Counted from the first letter of the stretch, positions 1-8,423 are shown. The stretch: 12,821 nucleotides of DNA from Prevotellaceae bacterium UBA1726 (GCA_002316005.1 DCIM01000071.1:34485-47305); one strand, 5' to 3'. A program made the numbers and translations. The notes: generated by a model from the sequence alone, not told the origin.

Positions 1-343
1 CGTGGATGATAGCAGTACCTGTATCCTGACAGAAAGGAAGAATGCCCTTTACTGCAGTCTCTGCATTGCGAAGGAACTGGAGAGCAACATACTTGTCGTT
101 CTCTGAAGCCTCTGGGTCGGTAAGAATCTTTGCCACCTGCTCGTTGTGCTCACGACGAAGTTTGAACTCTACATCGTGGAAACAAGTCTCAGCAAGCAGT
201 GTGAGTGCTTCCTTTGAAACCTTGAGGATTTCGTGACCCTCGAATTCGCTTACAGAAACACCCTCCTTTGTCAAGAGGCGATACTGTGTCTTGTCCTCAC
301 CAACCTGGAACATTGGTGCGTACTTAAATTCTACATTAGCCAT
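1..343 (-). CDS. Fumarate hydratase class I, N-terminal part (cut by the window edge)
   Basis: This gene encodes a class I iron-sulfur fumarase, which interconverts fumarate and malate in the cytoplasm. In anaerobic Bacteroidales it works in the reductive branch that makes succinate. The first 114 residues are visible, starting MANVEFKYAPMFQVGEDKTQ at an ATG (341-343 read on the minus strand). The sequence ILPFCQDTGTAII at about 101-113 is the conserved first cluster-binding motif. Its cysteine is residue 105, the same number as the first 4Fe-4S ligand of E. coli FumA. The other two cysteine ligands and the C-terminal domain lie beyond position 1, so completeness cannot be judged. The gene starts 37 bp after the M16 peptidase stop and has an A-rich upstream region without a Shine-Dalgarno sequence. 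Class I is clear; the fumA/fumB letter is not meaningful here. A related class I hydratase such as tartrate dehydratase is less likely, given the N-terminal match. Confidence 0.93.
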   Translation of the reverse strand, partial: MANVEFKYAPMFQVGEDKTQYRLLTKEGVSVSEFEGHEILKVSKEALTLLAETCFHDVEFKLRREHNEQVAKILTDPEASENDKYVALQFLRNAETAVKGILPFCQDTGTAIIH

Positions 344-380
344 AATAAATGTTTTATTTTAGTTATAAATGAATTATTCT

Positions 381-3284
381 TTAGTATCCGAAAATATCTT
401 CAAGAGTTACCCTTTTTATATTGCCACAAACTTTCTGCAATGCATCTACATCAAGTTCGCTCTCGTTGCCGAGGATTACATAGTGCATTGGTTTGCCCTT
501 GATGTTCTGCTGCTCGAAGTTCACGATGTCCTGCATTGTCATTGAAGGCAACTTCTCGAAGACGGTCTTGTTCAAGTCGTAGTCAATACCCATACGCTGT
601 GCATTGATATACTTCAGTATGATACCAAACTTCGTTGTGCGGGCAGAAGCAAGGTTCTTTATCATGCTCTCCTTTGCAATGTCGAAGGCTGCCTGAGTCT
701 GAGGCATCTCGTCGGTAATCTCGTTGAAGGTGTTGATACAATCCATCATCTTATCGTTCTGTGTGATGATATGCTCCATCCAGTATTCTGGGTCCTGCTT
801 GCGACTTGGAATATAGTATCTTGCATAGGCATTGTAAGCCAGACCACGAGTCTCACGCAACTCCTGGAAGACGATAGAGTTCATGCCACCACCGAAGTAC
901 TCGTTGAAGAGGTCCTCTACAGTAACCTTCGATAAATCCATCTGTTTCTTCTCGTTGTTGAGCATACGCAAATAGATGTTGTTTGCCTCGTAAGGTGCAA
1001 TGATTGCCTCGTTTGTTGGAGTTGAGTTCCAAGCCCACTCCTTGTTCTGTGGCACATCCTTCAGTTTCTTTGCTGTCTTGTGGGCAGCCTTTATCTCCTT
1101 CGAGAGTTCTGCAACACTCAGAGGACCATAATATAATAAGGTGTGCTTCATCTGCGAGAGTCCCTTCAGCAGTTCAGTGAAGGTCTCAGGCTTTGTGTTG
1201 CGAAGTTCCTGCTCCGAGAGGATATTTGTGTAATCGTTCTTTGCACCATGTAAAGCATATTCCCACAATGCACCGAAACAAGCACGCTGGTTCTTCTTTG
1301 CCTCCTCACGCTCCTTCATGGTGTTCTCTACATACATTTCGTAGATGTCATTATCGGCCTTCGTGTCAGTAAGAATCTGCTCGAGCAACTTCAATGCCTC
1401 TGGCATATTGTGGCTCAAACCTGAAAGCGTAACAACAAGCACATCATTCTGAACACTGATGTCATAGTCGCAAGCCAGTTTGTAGAACTGCTTCTTTATT
1501 TCCTCGTTGCTCATCTTCGATGTTCCGAGCAATGGGATGTAATCATTGATTACATTGTAACGAGTATCTGCACGATCACCAAACTCATAGCGATACTCCA
1601 TATGGAAGAGTTCGTTCTCCTTGTTCTGCACATAGAGCACAGGCATACCGGTCTTTGTTGTGGCCTTTGTGAGGTCCTTCTCAAAGTCAATGAACTGTGG
1701 CTGAATCTGGTCAACCTTCATGTCTGTGAGGTCTGTGAGGAACTGCGACTGATAGTCACGGTTCGATGGGATAGGGGTGATCTCTGGTTTCTCAATCTTC
1801 TTGATGTTCTTGTCCTCACCCTTGAGTTTCTCTGCACTCACATATCCATCTGTGAAATACTTGTTTGCAAAGGCCACGATATCAGCCTTTGTAATCTTTG
1901 CCATTCGGTTGAGTTTCTCAACCTGATCCTGCCATTCCTCACCATTGATGAAGGCATCAACCATAATGCCCACACGACCGTTATTATGTTCCAGTCGCTG
2001 CAGATAATCACGCTTCTTGTTGTTGATGATGCTCTCGAGGATGTCATCATCGAAATCGCCTGCCTTGAGTTTCTTCACCTCAGCAAGCAGGATGTCCTTC
2101 ACCTCAGCAAGTGTCTGACCCTCCTTTGGAGCACCACCAAGGATGAACATGCTGTATTCCTTCAGACTCTCGTTTACAGCCATCGATTGCAGTGTGAGCA
2201 TCTTCTGGTTCACATCAAGGTCGATGAGTCCGCAACGGCCGTTCTGCATGATGCTTGAAACAAGGTCCAAGGTGTCTGCCTGAATAGAACCAGCACCGTC
2301 AAAACGCCAAGAAAGCCAAACCTGCTCTTGTTCCTGACCAACAACTGTTGTGTCCTGAGGACAAGTGAATGTTGGTTGCACTGGGAACTGACGAGGAGAT
2401 ACGTCCTTACCTGCCTCCCAACTGCCGAAGTACTTGTCAATCAGGGCAATAGTCTTGTCAAAGTCAATATCGCCCGACATACAGATGGCAATATTGTTTG
2501 GCTTATAGTAACGGTCGTAGTACTTCTGGATTTCAACCAGTGAAGGGTTCTTCAAGTGGTCCTGAGTACCGATTGTTGACTGTGTACCATACGAATGCGA
2601 AGGAAACAGTTTCTTCACAAGGGCATCGAAGAGTTTCTCCTGATCACTTGCAAGCGAGATGTTCTTCTCCTCGTAAACTGCCTCCAACTCAGTGTGGAAA
2701 CCACGCATCACCATATTCTGGAAACGATCGCTCTGGAGTATTGCCCAACGCTCAAGTTCGTTTGCAGGCACATCCTCTGTGTAGCAGGTGATATCGAAAG
2801 AGGTGTAAGCATTACTTCCATCACCACCTATTGCAGCCATCGCCTTATCATACTCGTTAGGGATATTGTATTTTGCTGCAATTTGACTTACGGAGTCAAT
2901 CTCGTGATATTTTGCCTTACGCTCCTGAGGATCAGTGAGTTTACGGTATTCCTCATAGAGGTTCTTGATCTTGTCAAGGTATGGTTTCTCAGCAGCATAG
3001 TCGGTTGTTCCGAAATGGGTTGTGCCCTTGAACATCAGATGCTCCAGGTAGTGGGCCAAACCTGTGCAGTCGGCTGGGTCATTTCTATGACCTGTGTTTA
3101 CTGCGATATATGCTGTGACACGAGGTTTCTCTGTGTTCTGCGAGAGGTATACCTTCAATCCGTTAGGCAAGGTATATATGCGTGCCTGCATAGGGTCACC
3201 TGTCACAGTTGCGTATTTATAGTCCTTGGCCGAGATTCCAAGGCACATTGCCAATCCCAAAGCCAATGCAAATATTTTTTTCAT
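381..3284 (-). CDS. Exported M16 family zinc metallopeptidase (two-lobed, pitrilysin/insulinase type)
   Basis: The 967-residue protein begins MKKIFALALGLAMCLGISAK, a typical Sec signal peptide with likely cleavage after Ala19, so it should act in the periplasm or at the outer membrane. The inverted zinc motif HYLEH sits at 78-82: His78 and His82 bind zinc and Glu81 is the catalytic base. The third ligand is probably Glu206 (or Glu205) in ELEAVYEEKN. The HxxEH-to-Glu spacing is about 124 residues, against roughly 75 in classic members, because of a charged helical insertion at about 97-150. The second half (about 540-967) repeats the M16 fold without a zinc motif and contains ETRGLAYNAYARYY near residue 810, the Arg/Tyr element usual in the inactive lobe. 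Family members degrade peptides enclosed between the lobes; the natural substrate here is unknown. It lies between a DUF4954 gene and a fumarase gene on the same strand, with no obvious functional link. No -7 promoter element was seen just upstream. Confidence 0.93.
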   Translation of the reverse strand: MKKIFALALGLAMCLGISAKDYKYATVTGDPMQARIYTLPNGLKVYLSQNTEKPRVTAYIAVNTGHRNDPADCTGLAHYLEHLMFKGTTHFGTTDYAAEKPYLDKIKNLYEEYRKLTDPQERKAKYHEIDSVSQIAAKYNIPNEYDKAMAAIGGDGSNAYTSFDITCYTEDVPANELERWAILQSDRFQNMVMRGFHTELEAVYEEKNISLASDQEKLFDALVKKLFPSHSYGTQSTIGTQDHLKNPSLVEIQKYYDRYYKPNNIAICMSGDIDFDKTIALIDKYFGSWEAGKDVSPRQFPVQPTFTCPQDTTVVGQEQEQVWLSWRFDGAGSIQADTLDLVSSIMQNGRCGLIDLDVNQKMLTLQSMAVNESLKEYSMFILGGAPKEGQTLAEVKDILLAEVKKLKAGDFDDDILESIINNKKRDYLQRLEHNNGRVGIMVDAFINGEEWQDQVEKLNRMAKITKADIVAFANKYFTDGYVSAEKLKGEDKNIKKIEKPEITPIPSNRDYQSQFLTDLTDMKVDQIQPQFIDFEKDLTKATTKTGMPVLYVQNKENELFHMEYRYEFGDRADTRYNVINDYIPLLGTSKMSNEEIKKQFYKLACDYDISVQNDVLVVTLSGLSHNMPEALKLLEQILTDTKADNDIYEMYVENTMKEREEAKKNQRACFGALWEYALHGAKNDYTNILSEQELRNTKPETFTELLKGLSQMKHTLLYYGPLSVAELSKEIKAAHKTAKKLKDVPQNKEWAWNSTPTNEAIIAPYEANNIYLRMLNNEKKQMDLSKVTVEDLFNEYFGGGMNSIVFQELRETRGLAYNAYARYYIPSRKQDPEYWMEHIITQNDKMMDCINTFNEITDEMPQTQAAFDIAKESMIKNLASARTTKFGIILKYINAQRMGIDYDLNKTVFEKLPSMTMQDIVNFEQQNIKGKPMHYVILGNESELDVDALQKVCGNIKRVTLEDIFGY

Positions 3285-3453
3285 CTTATCTTTTCTTATT
3301 TTATCTTCTTAATTACTATCTGGACGCCCTTGCCCCGCAGAGAATTCGGAGGGGAAACTTGCCGAAGGCTCACTGACTGAGCAGGGTGTGTCAGTTTGCT
3401 GGCACCCGAATCGCGAGGGAAGTAAAGGGGGAGCGAAGCGGGGGAAAGGGGCT
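3285..3453. other. Intergenic region with GC-rich inverted repeats between the DUF4954 and M16 genes
   Basis: This 169-bp gap differs in composition from the genes around it. It holds several small inverted repeats: a 7-bp stem with one G-U pair (GTGTCAG-TTTG-CTGGCAC), a 5-bp stem (GCTCA-CTGAC-TGAGC), and CCCC/GGGG arms around a GAATTC core near 3334-3355. Next to the DUF4954 stop is the G-rich tract GGGGGAGCGAAGCGGGGG (3427-3444), which reads as C-rich on the transcribed strand. The last ~40 bases before the M16 start are A/T-rich, as is normal for a Bacteroidetes leader. No T-run terminator and no TAnnTTTG promoter element were found. It could be a processing or termination region, or a copy of a dispersed intergenic repeat. 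Confidence 0.5.
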
Positions 3454-5304
3454 TTACATATATAGTTTCTGATTCTCAAAATCCACTTCCTTATCCAACT
3501 GCTGGAGGAAGTCCTGATATGTGTTCTCGTCCACATCACCAAGTTCGTACTCGCGTTCTGCATCCTTGCGTATCTCTGCAATCCATGCTCTGCGGGCTGT
3601 GATGTAATCCTCGTGAATCTTTGCTGCAACCTCTTCGGTCACCTCTTCAACACCATAGTATTCGCAAAGCAGTCGGTAACTCCAAGCCCAGCGATATTCG
3701 GCATAGTTGTTGTGGGCTGTCTTGAACTCATTGCGGATGTCTTTTGTTGTTGCAATAGTACCGTTCTTGATACCCTCAACGATTCTAAGTTCCTCGCTTT
3801 CAGGGATTAACAATCCCGAAAGGTCACTCCATTTGCCCTTGCCAACCTCTGTCTGAGGATACTCCAAACGATGGCGTTTCATCACAGCACCCATGAAGAT
3901 GCGGAGGGCTATATCGTAGTATTTTATTCCCTTATGGAGCGAACTTGACTTAATAACATAGTCGTGATAGTTGTACGACTGAACATTATCACCCGATACT
4001 CGACGGAGGTCTTCAAGGGTGCGTTTTGCTGTCATTATTCGTCCAACAGAGAATGGAGAAAGCCAGTCGAAATTGATTATTGAGCGGCGGCCTCCTGAAG
4101 GACGCTTGTCTCGCTTTGGCCACTTGCGGATATCACGATAGAGTCCAACGGTGGTGAGGTTTCGTCCTGGAACAAGAATCATGTCATCGCCATAAGCCAT
4201 CAGATAAGAGAATGGCAACTTGCGTGTGTCTGGATGATACATAATCTTTCCAAAGCACACTGAGAACTGACCAATCTTTGCTGGCATAAGGATATACGAA
4301 CCACTCGCTGTCTTCACACCACGCTCCAGTGTTCCGTAGTGCATTGGTCCCATCTTGTAGGCATGGTTCGAGAAGTTTGTTGCCGAACCAGCATTGTAGA
4401 ATGAATACTCACATCCGATGAGCAGTGAACTCTTGTGGTGGCTTGCTGAGAACGGACCGCAGAAAGCAGCACACGACTCTCCGTTTGCCATATATGAGTT
4501 GGCAAAGAACAATGAGTTCTCGGCCGAGAATCCACTTGCTATCTTACAAGCCTCACCGACAAAGCAGTTTTCGATTTTTGCATTGTCAATGATGCTCGAA
4601 CCATCAAACACAATCGAGTTTTCGCATATTACACCACCACCGATATATACATTCGCTTCAGGAATGCTCTGGATGGTACAGTCGGCAATGCGAATGGCAC
4701 CACTTACCTCGCAATCCTCAGTGATGATAGAGTTTGTTATCTCTGTTGTATTTACGATTTTCACTCTGTCACCAATGAATCCGCAGTCTTGCACCTTCTG
4801 TGCAATCTCGTTGCTTATCATGCTGCGAATGGCCTGAGTGAACTCTGCATCTTTCTCGTATTTCACCATCAGTGCTGCCACCTGCGATGTCAATCCGTGG
4901 AAAAGCATCACATTACCATCACCTACCTCGTTGAGTACGGAGATGATGTTGCCTTCTCCATAAGTGGCACCTTCGGTTGTCTCAATGACACTCACATTTG
5001 TGATGATACAGTCATTGCCGATGATGTAGTTGTTTATGTAAGAACCGATATTCTCGATGAGGCAATCATCACCAATACTACAGTTTCGCAAAGTGGCATT
5101 TCTGATGCCGGAATGCTTGTAGAATCCTTGGCTTACCTCTACATTCTTGTTGAAAGATCCAAGTGTCACCTCTCCGTAGAATTCCACATTGTGAATGTAT
5201 TTTGGCGAGAACTCCTCGTCAACATTGATTGCTGTCCAGTCCTCAGCCGTACAACCGTGGCTCTTGAGTATCTGTATTTCTTGCTCGTTTAATAATCTGC
5301 TCAT
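3454..5304 (-). CDS. DUF4954 family protein with left-handed beta-helix repeats, function unknown
   Basis: The protein is 616 residues when started at the ATG MSRLLNEQEIQILKSHGC (5302-5304, minus strand). That start follows a long A-rich stretch and matches how the family begins. An upstream in-frame GTG would add 13 basic residues (GKQFWKRQKKRK) and looks like leader sequence. Residues about 40-110 and 175-300 show the hexad pattern of left-handed beta-helix proteins (for example CSIGDDCLIENIGSYI and DCIITNVSVIE), as in sugar-nucleotide acyltransferases. A conserved-looking segment rich in His, Ser and Asn follows (SASHHKSSLLIGCEYSFYNA, NHAYKMGPMHYG, about 287-324). The C-terminal third (about 420-616) is predicted helical and charged. 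There is no signal peptide, so it is probably cytoplasmic. It is transcribed in the same direction as hflX, 105 bp downstream of it. An acyltransferase or sugar-related role is only a guess from the fold; no catalytic residue can be assigned. Confidence 0.85.
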   Translation of the reverse strand: MSRLLNEQEIQILKSHGCTAEDWTAINVDEEFSPKYIHNVEFYGEVTLGSFNKNVEVSQGFYKHSGIRNATLRNCSIGDDCLIENIGSYINNYIIGNDCIITNVSVIETTEGATYGEGNIISVLNEVGDGNVMLFHGLTSQVAALMVKYEKDAEFTQAIRSMISNEIAQKVQDCGFIGDRVKIVNTTEITNSIITEDCEVSGAIRIADCTIQSIPEANVYIGGGVICENSIVFDGSSIIDNAKIENCFVGEACKIASGFSAENSLFFANSYMANGESCAAFCGPFSASHHKSSLLIGCEYSFYNAGSATNFSNHAYKMGPMHYGTLERGVKTASGSYILMPAKIGQFSVCFGKIMYHPDTRKLPFSYLMAYGDDMILVPGRNLTTVGLYRDIRKWPKRDKRPSGGRRSIINFDWLSPFSVGRIMTAKRTLEDLRRVSGDNVQSYNYHDYVIKSSSLHKGIKYYDIALRIFMGAVMKRHRLEYPQTEVGKGKWSDLSGLLIPESEELRIVEGIKNGTIATTKDIRNEFKTAHNNYAEYRWAWSYRLLCEYYGVEEVTEEVAAKIHEDYITARRAWIAEIRKDAEREYELGDVDENTYQDFLQQLDKEVDFENQKLYM

Positions 5305-5409
5305 TTTTCTTTTCTTTTGTCTTTTCCAGAATTGTTTTCCCACCCAATTATCTATCCCCCCTTCGTTCAGGATGTAGTATAAAACATCCTTCCCCCCGGG
5401 AAGGCTTGG
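5305..5409 (-). other. hflX-DUF4954 intergenic leader with two overlapping inverted repeats
   Basis: Directly after the hflX stop the transcribed strand can form a 7-bp stem with a 3-base loop (arms CCTTCCC and GGGAAGG, 5388-5404). Next to it is a second 7-bp stem (arms AGGATGT and ACATCCT, 5369-5390). The two share bases 5388-5390, so they cannot both be fully formed. Neither is followed by a T-run, so this is not a standard intrinsic terminator. The remainder up to the DUF4954 start is A/G-rich leader on the transcribed strand. No TAnnTTTG element was seen, which fits read-through from the hflX promoter. Confidence 0.4.
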
Positions 5410-6672
5410 TTAGGCCTCATATCCTGGGTAGAGGAAGTCATTGTAAGGGTACTTCTGCACATGCAGTTCGCGTACCTTTTTATATAATACATTCTTGAAT
5501 TCCTCGATGTTATCCTTTTCGCGGGCAGAGATGAACAGACAGTTCTCGTTGAGCTTTGCCATCCATGTCTTCTCCAGTTCCTCAAGCGAGATCTCGTTCT
5601 TCTTCACAGGAGTGAGGTCGTCCTCGTCCTTCTCAACCCATTTGTAGTTATCAATCTTATTGAAAATAATCATTGAAGGCATATCAGCACAACCCAAGTC
5701 GGCAAGTGTCTTCTCCACAACTTTTATCTGTTCCTCGAAGTCGGGGTGGGAGATGTCCACCACATGAACCAAGAGGTCGGCCTCGCGAGTCTCGTCGAGT
5801 GTTGACTTGAACGAATCCACAAGGTCGGTAGGCAACTTACGGATGAATCCTACTGTATCGGCCAACAGGAAAGGCAGATTCTCAATAACCACCTTTCTTA
5901 CTGTTGTGTCGAGTGTGGCGAAGAGTTTGTTCTCTGCAAACACCTCACTCTTGGCGAGCAGGTTCATGATTGTTGACTTACCCACATTGGTATAGCCCAC
6001 AAGTGCCACACGGATCATTCGTCCGCGGTTCTTGCGCTGGGTGGTCTTCTGACGGTCTATCTCCACCAGTCTTTCCTTCAACAGTGAGATTCGCTGGAGG
6101 ATGATACGGCGGTCCATCTCCAACTGTGTCTCACCTGGTCCACGAAGTCCCACAGCACCACCACGCTGTCTTTCAAGGTGGGTCCAGAGGCGCTGGAGTC
6201 GTGGGAGCATATAGCGGTACTGGGCAATCTCCACCTGTGTCTTCGCCTCTGCCGTCTGGGCACGCATCGCAAAGATGTCGAGGATAAGACTTGTTCGGTC
6301 GAGAATCTTCACTTTCAACTCACTTTCAATCACTCGCAACTGCTTTGGCGAGAGTTCGTCATCAAAGATGACCATTCCCACTTCCTGCCAAGGAGTACCG
6401 TCGGGATGCACCTCTTCGTTCTCGGCACGATCCTCGCATTCCTTGATATATGCCTTTATCTCCTCCAACTTTCCCGAACCAACATAAGTGGCACCGTGAG
6501 GACCGTTCACCTTCTGGGTGAAACGCTTCACAGTGACAGCACCTGCTGTATCGGCAAGAAACTCCAACTCGTCGAGGTATTCGTTCGTACGGTCTTCGTC
6601 TTGCTGAGGAGTGATGAGACCTACAAGCACCGCTGTTTCGGTTTTGGCCTCAGATATTACAAATTCACGCAT
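5410..6672 (-). CDS. hflX: GTPase HflX
   Basis: HflX is a GTPase that binds the 50S subunit and splits stalled or stressed ribosomes. This copy has 420 residues, close to the E. coli length, and all landmarks are present. The N-terminal HflX domain spans about 10-210 and contains GPHGATYVGSGKLEEI (58-72) and the family signature GPGETQLEMDRR (178-189). The G domain follows: G1 GYTNVGKS at 226-233, the LFATLDTT segment at 250-257 (G2 region), G3 DTVGF at 272-276, G4 NKID at 338-341 and G5 SAR at 382-384. The long C-terminal extension seen in some homologues is lacking. The ATG at 6670-6672 (minus strand) is well placed: a consensus Bacteroidetes promoter lies about 50-85 bp upstream, giving a leader of roughly 45 bases that contains a small CGCG-CATTTA-CGCG inverted repeat. 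It is the first gene of the leftward gene group. Confidence 0.97.
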   Translation of the reverse strand: MREFVISEAKTETAVLVGLITPQQDEDRTNEYLDELEFLADTAGAVTVKRFTQKVNGPHGATYVGSGKLEEIKAYIKECEDRAENEEVHPDGTPWQEVGMVIFDDELSPKQLRVIESELKVKILDRTSLILDIFAMRAQTAEAKTQVEIAQYRYMLPRLQRLWTHLERQRGGAVGLRGPGETQLEMDRRIILQRISLLKERLVEIDRQKTTQRKNRGRMIRVALVGYTNVGKSTIMNLLAKSEVFAENKLFATLDTTVRKVVIENLPFLLADTVGFIRKLPTDLVDSFKSTLDETREADLLVHVVDISHPDFEEQIKVVEKTLADLGCADMPSMIIFNKIDNYKWVEKDEDDLTPVKKNEISLEELEKTWMAKLNENCLFISAREKDNIEEFKNVLYKKVRELHVQKYPYNDFLYPGYEA

Positions 6673-6724
6673 TAATTTTTAGTGTTTTCGCGCATTTACG
6701 CGTACATATTTAATAATTAGAGTA

Positions 6725-6756
6725 CAAATTTACAATAACTTTTTCGTTTTTGCAAA
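6725..6756 (-). promoter_or_regulatory. Predicted Bacteroidetes-type promoter for hflX
   Basis: On the minus strand a TTTG (plus positions 6753-6756) is followed after 20 bp by TAAATTTG (6725-6732). This matches the TTTG - 19 to 21 bp - TAnnTTTG pattern known for the primary sigma factor of Bacteroidetes. Transcription would start near 6718, about 45 bases before the hflX ATG. It overlaps the control region of the rightward hexosaminidase gene. Confidence 0.72.
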
Positions 6757-6764
6757 AAAAACAC

Positions 6765-6772
6765 TAAATTTG
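6765..6772 (+). promoter_or_regulatory. Predicted -7 promoter element for the hexosaminidase gene
   Basis: TAAATTTG matches TAnnTTTG. It lies 28 bp before the ATG of the GH20 gene, giving a leader of about 20 A/T-rich bases. The expected TTTG 19-21 bp upstream is only approximate (TTTTC at about 6741-6745), so this promoter may be weaker than hflX or need an activator. The element extended to TAAATTTGTA is the exact reverse complement of TACAAATTTA at 6723-6732. Confidence 0.55.
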
Positions 6773-6800
6773 TAGTCGAAAACTATTAATCCTAACAATA

Positions 6801-8423
6801 ATGAAAAAAATCTCTCTTATCATTTGTGCCTTGATGGCCACAATGACTTTGTTTGCGCAGAAGGCCGACTATAATGTTGTGCCTATGCCTGAGTCAATCA
6901 ATCTTACTGGTAAGCCTGCATTCGTTCTCAATGCCAACACTCGTGTTGCCTACACTGAAGGCTGTGAGGATATGGAGCGTAATGCCCGTTTCCTTCAGGA
7001 GTACATCCAGACTAACACTGGTATCAAAGTTCTCCTTTCTACTAATGTTGCAAAGGCTCCTGCCAACACCATCAAACTTGTTCTCGACGAGAAGATGACA
7101 ACCGACGAGGGTTATGCCATCACTGTTGACAACAAGGGTGTAACCGTTAAGGCTAAGACTCCTGCAGGTGTCTTCTATGGTGTGCAGACTCTCCGCAAGT
7201 CGCTTCCTACAGAGGTGGTTGCTCAGGTGGAGTTCCCTGCTGTTCAGATTGCCGATTCTCCTCGTTTCGCTTATCGTGGAATGATGCTCGACTGTGGCCG
7301 TCATTTCTTCCCAGTTGAGTTCGTGAAGAAGTATATCGACATCATCGCAATGCACAATATGAACCGTTTCCACTGGCATCTAACTGAGGACCAGGGATGG
7401 CGTATTGAAATCAAGAAGTATCCAACTCTCACTGCTATCGGTAGTGTCCGCAAGGAGACAACTGTTGGTCATAACTCACAGATCTACGATGGTACTCCTT
7501 ATGGTGGTTACTACACACAGGAGCAGGCTCGCGAAATCGTGAAGTATGCTGCTGAGCGTTACATCACCATCATCCCAGAGATTGATATGCCTGGTCATCA
7601 GAAGTCGGCTCTTGCAGCAATTCCAGAACTCGGTTGTACTGGTGGTCCTTACGAGGTGGAGACAAACTGGGGCGTATTCCCTGATATCCTCTGCATGGGC
7701 AACGAGAAGACTTATCAGTTCTGCGAGGATGTTCTCACTGAAATCATGGACATCTTCCCTTCAGAACTTATCCACATTGGTGGTGATGAGGCTCCAACAA
7801 AGCGTACTGCTGACTGTCCAAAGTGTAAGGCTCTCATGGAGCGCGAGGGTTTGACAACTCATAATGTACAGGGTTATTTCACCAACCGCATCGAGAAGTT
7901 TGTCAATTCTAAGGGCCGTCGCATCATGGGTTGGGATGAAATCCTTGAGGGGGACATCAACCAGAGTGCAACAATCCATTGCTGGCGTGGTTCAAAGCAC
8001 GGTATCAAGGCTGCACAGATGGGTCATGATGTAATCATGTCTCCAAGCGAGTATTGCTACATCGACCATTATCAGGCTGATCCAAAGAAGAGCAACGAAC
8101 CAGAGGCAATCGGTGGATATCTTCCTCTCGAGGCTGTATATGGCATGATTTCTATTCCAGACGATATCTCACCAGAGAACCGTCAGCATATCCTTGGTGT
8201 TCAGGCTAACCTCTGGACTGAGTATGTTGCTTCGCCAAATCATGCAATGTATATGGCTCTTCCTCGTGCAGCAGCACTTGCAGAGGAGGGTTGGTGCAAC
8301 AAGAAGGGCACATTCGAGGAGTTTATGCCTCGTATGACTCGTCTCACCGACCTCTACGACCTCTACCACTATGTTTATGCAAAGCACTTCTGGCCTGAGA
8401 AGGGCATCAAGAAGGAGTGGTAA
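6801..8423 (+). CDS. Secreted GH20 beta-N-acetylhexosaminidase
   Basis: The enzyme removes terminal beta-linked GlcNAc or GalNAc from glycans such as mucin, host N-glycans, peptidoglycan fragments or chitin oligomers. The 540-residue protein starts MKKISLIICALMATMTLFAQ, a Sec signal peptide with probable cleavage after Ala19, placing it in the periplasm or outside. Residues about 23-152 fit the GH20b alpha/beta domain. The catalytic barrel runs from about 155 (RFAYRGMMLDCGRHFF) to 500. The signature HIGGDEAP at 325-332 supplies the Asp329-Glu330 pair of substrate-assisted catalysis: Glu330 is the acid/base and Asp329 positions the acetamido group. HWHLTEDQGWR (191-201), MGWDE (376-380, Trp377), CWRG (Trp395) and LWTEY (471-475, Trp472) form the usual substrate pocket. 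There is no carbohydrate-binding or C-terminal sorting domain. It is followed after 85 bp by nagB, consistent with amino-sugar use. Exact glycan preference cannot be read from the sequence. Confidence 0.95.
   Translation: MKKISLIICALMATMTLFAQKADYNVVPMPESINLTGKPAFVLNANTRVAYTEGCEDMERNARFLQEYIQTNTGIKVLLSTNVAKAPANTIKLVLDEKMTTDEGYAITVDNKGVTVKAKTPAGVFYGVQTLRKSLPTEVVAQVEFPAVQIADSPRFAYRGMMLDCGRHFFPVEFVKKYIDIIAMHNMNRFHWHLTEDQGWRIEIKKYPTLTAIGSVRKETTVGHNSQIYDGTPYGGYYTQEQAREIVKYAAERYITIIPEIDMPGHQKSALAAIPELGCTGGPYEVETNWGVFPDILCMGNEKTYQFCEDVLTEIMDIFPSELIHIGGDEAPTKRTADCPKCKALMEREGLTTHNVQGYFTNRIEKFVNSKGRRIMGWDEILEGDINQSATIHCWRGSKHGIKAAQMGHDVIMSPSEYCYIDHYQADPKKSNEPEAIGGYLPLEAVYGMISIPDDISPENRQHILGVQANLWTEYVASPNHAMYMALPRAAALAEEGWCNKKGTFEEFMPRMTRLTDLYDLYHYVYAKHFWPEKGIKKEW

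Noticed and set aside
1602..2258. A 218-residue open frame on the plus strand
   Set aside because: It is antisense to the M16 peptidase gene, whose motifs and signal peptide are clear, and the frame encodes Leu/Val/His-rich sequence with no recognisable family.
2595..3380. A 261-residue open frame on the plus strand overlapping the M16 N-terminus
   Set aside because: It lies opposite the zinc-site region of the peptidase and shows Cys/Leu/Ile-rich shadow composition.
5305..5343. A longer N-terminus for the DUF4954 protein from an upstream GTG
   Set aside because: The added residues are a basic, A-rich translation of leader DNA, and the ATG at 5304 matches the expected family start.
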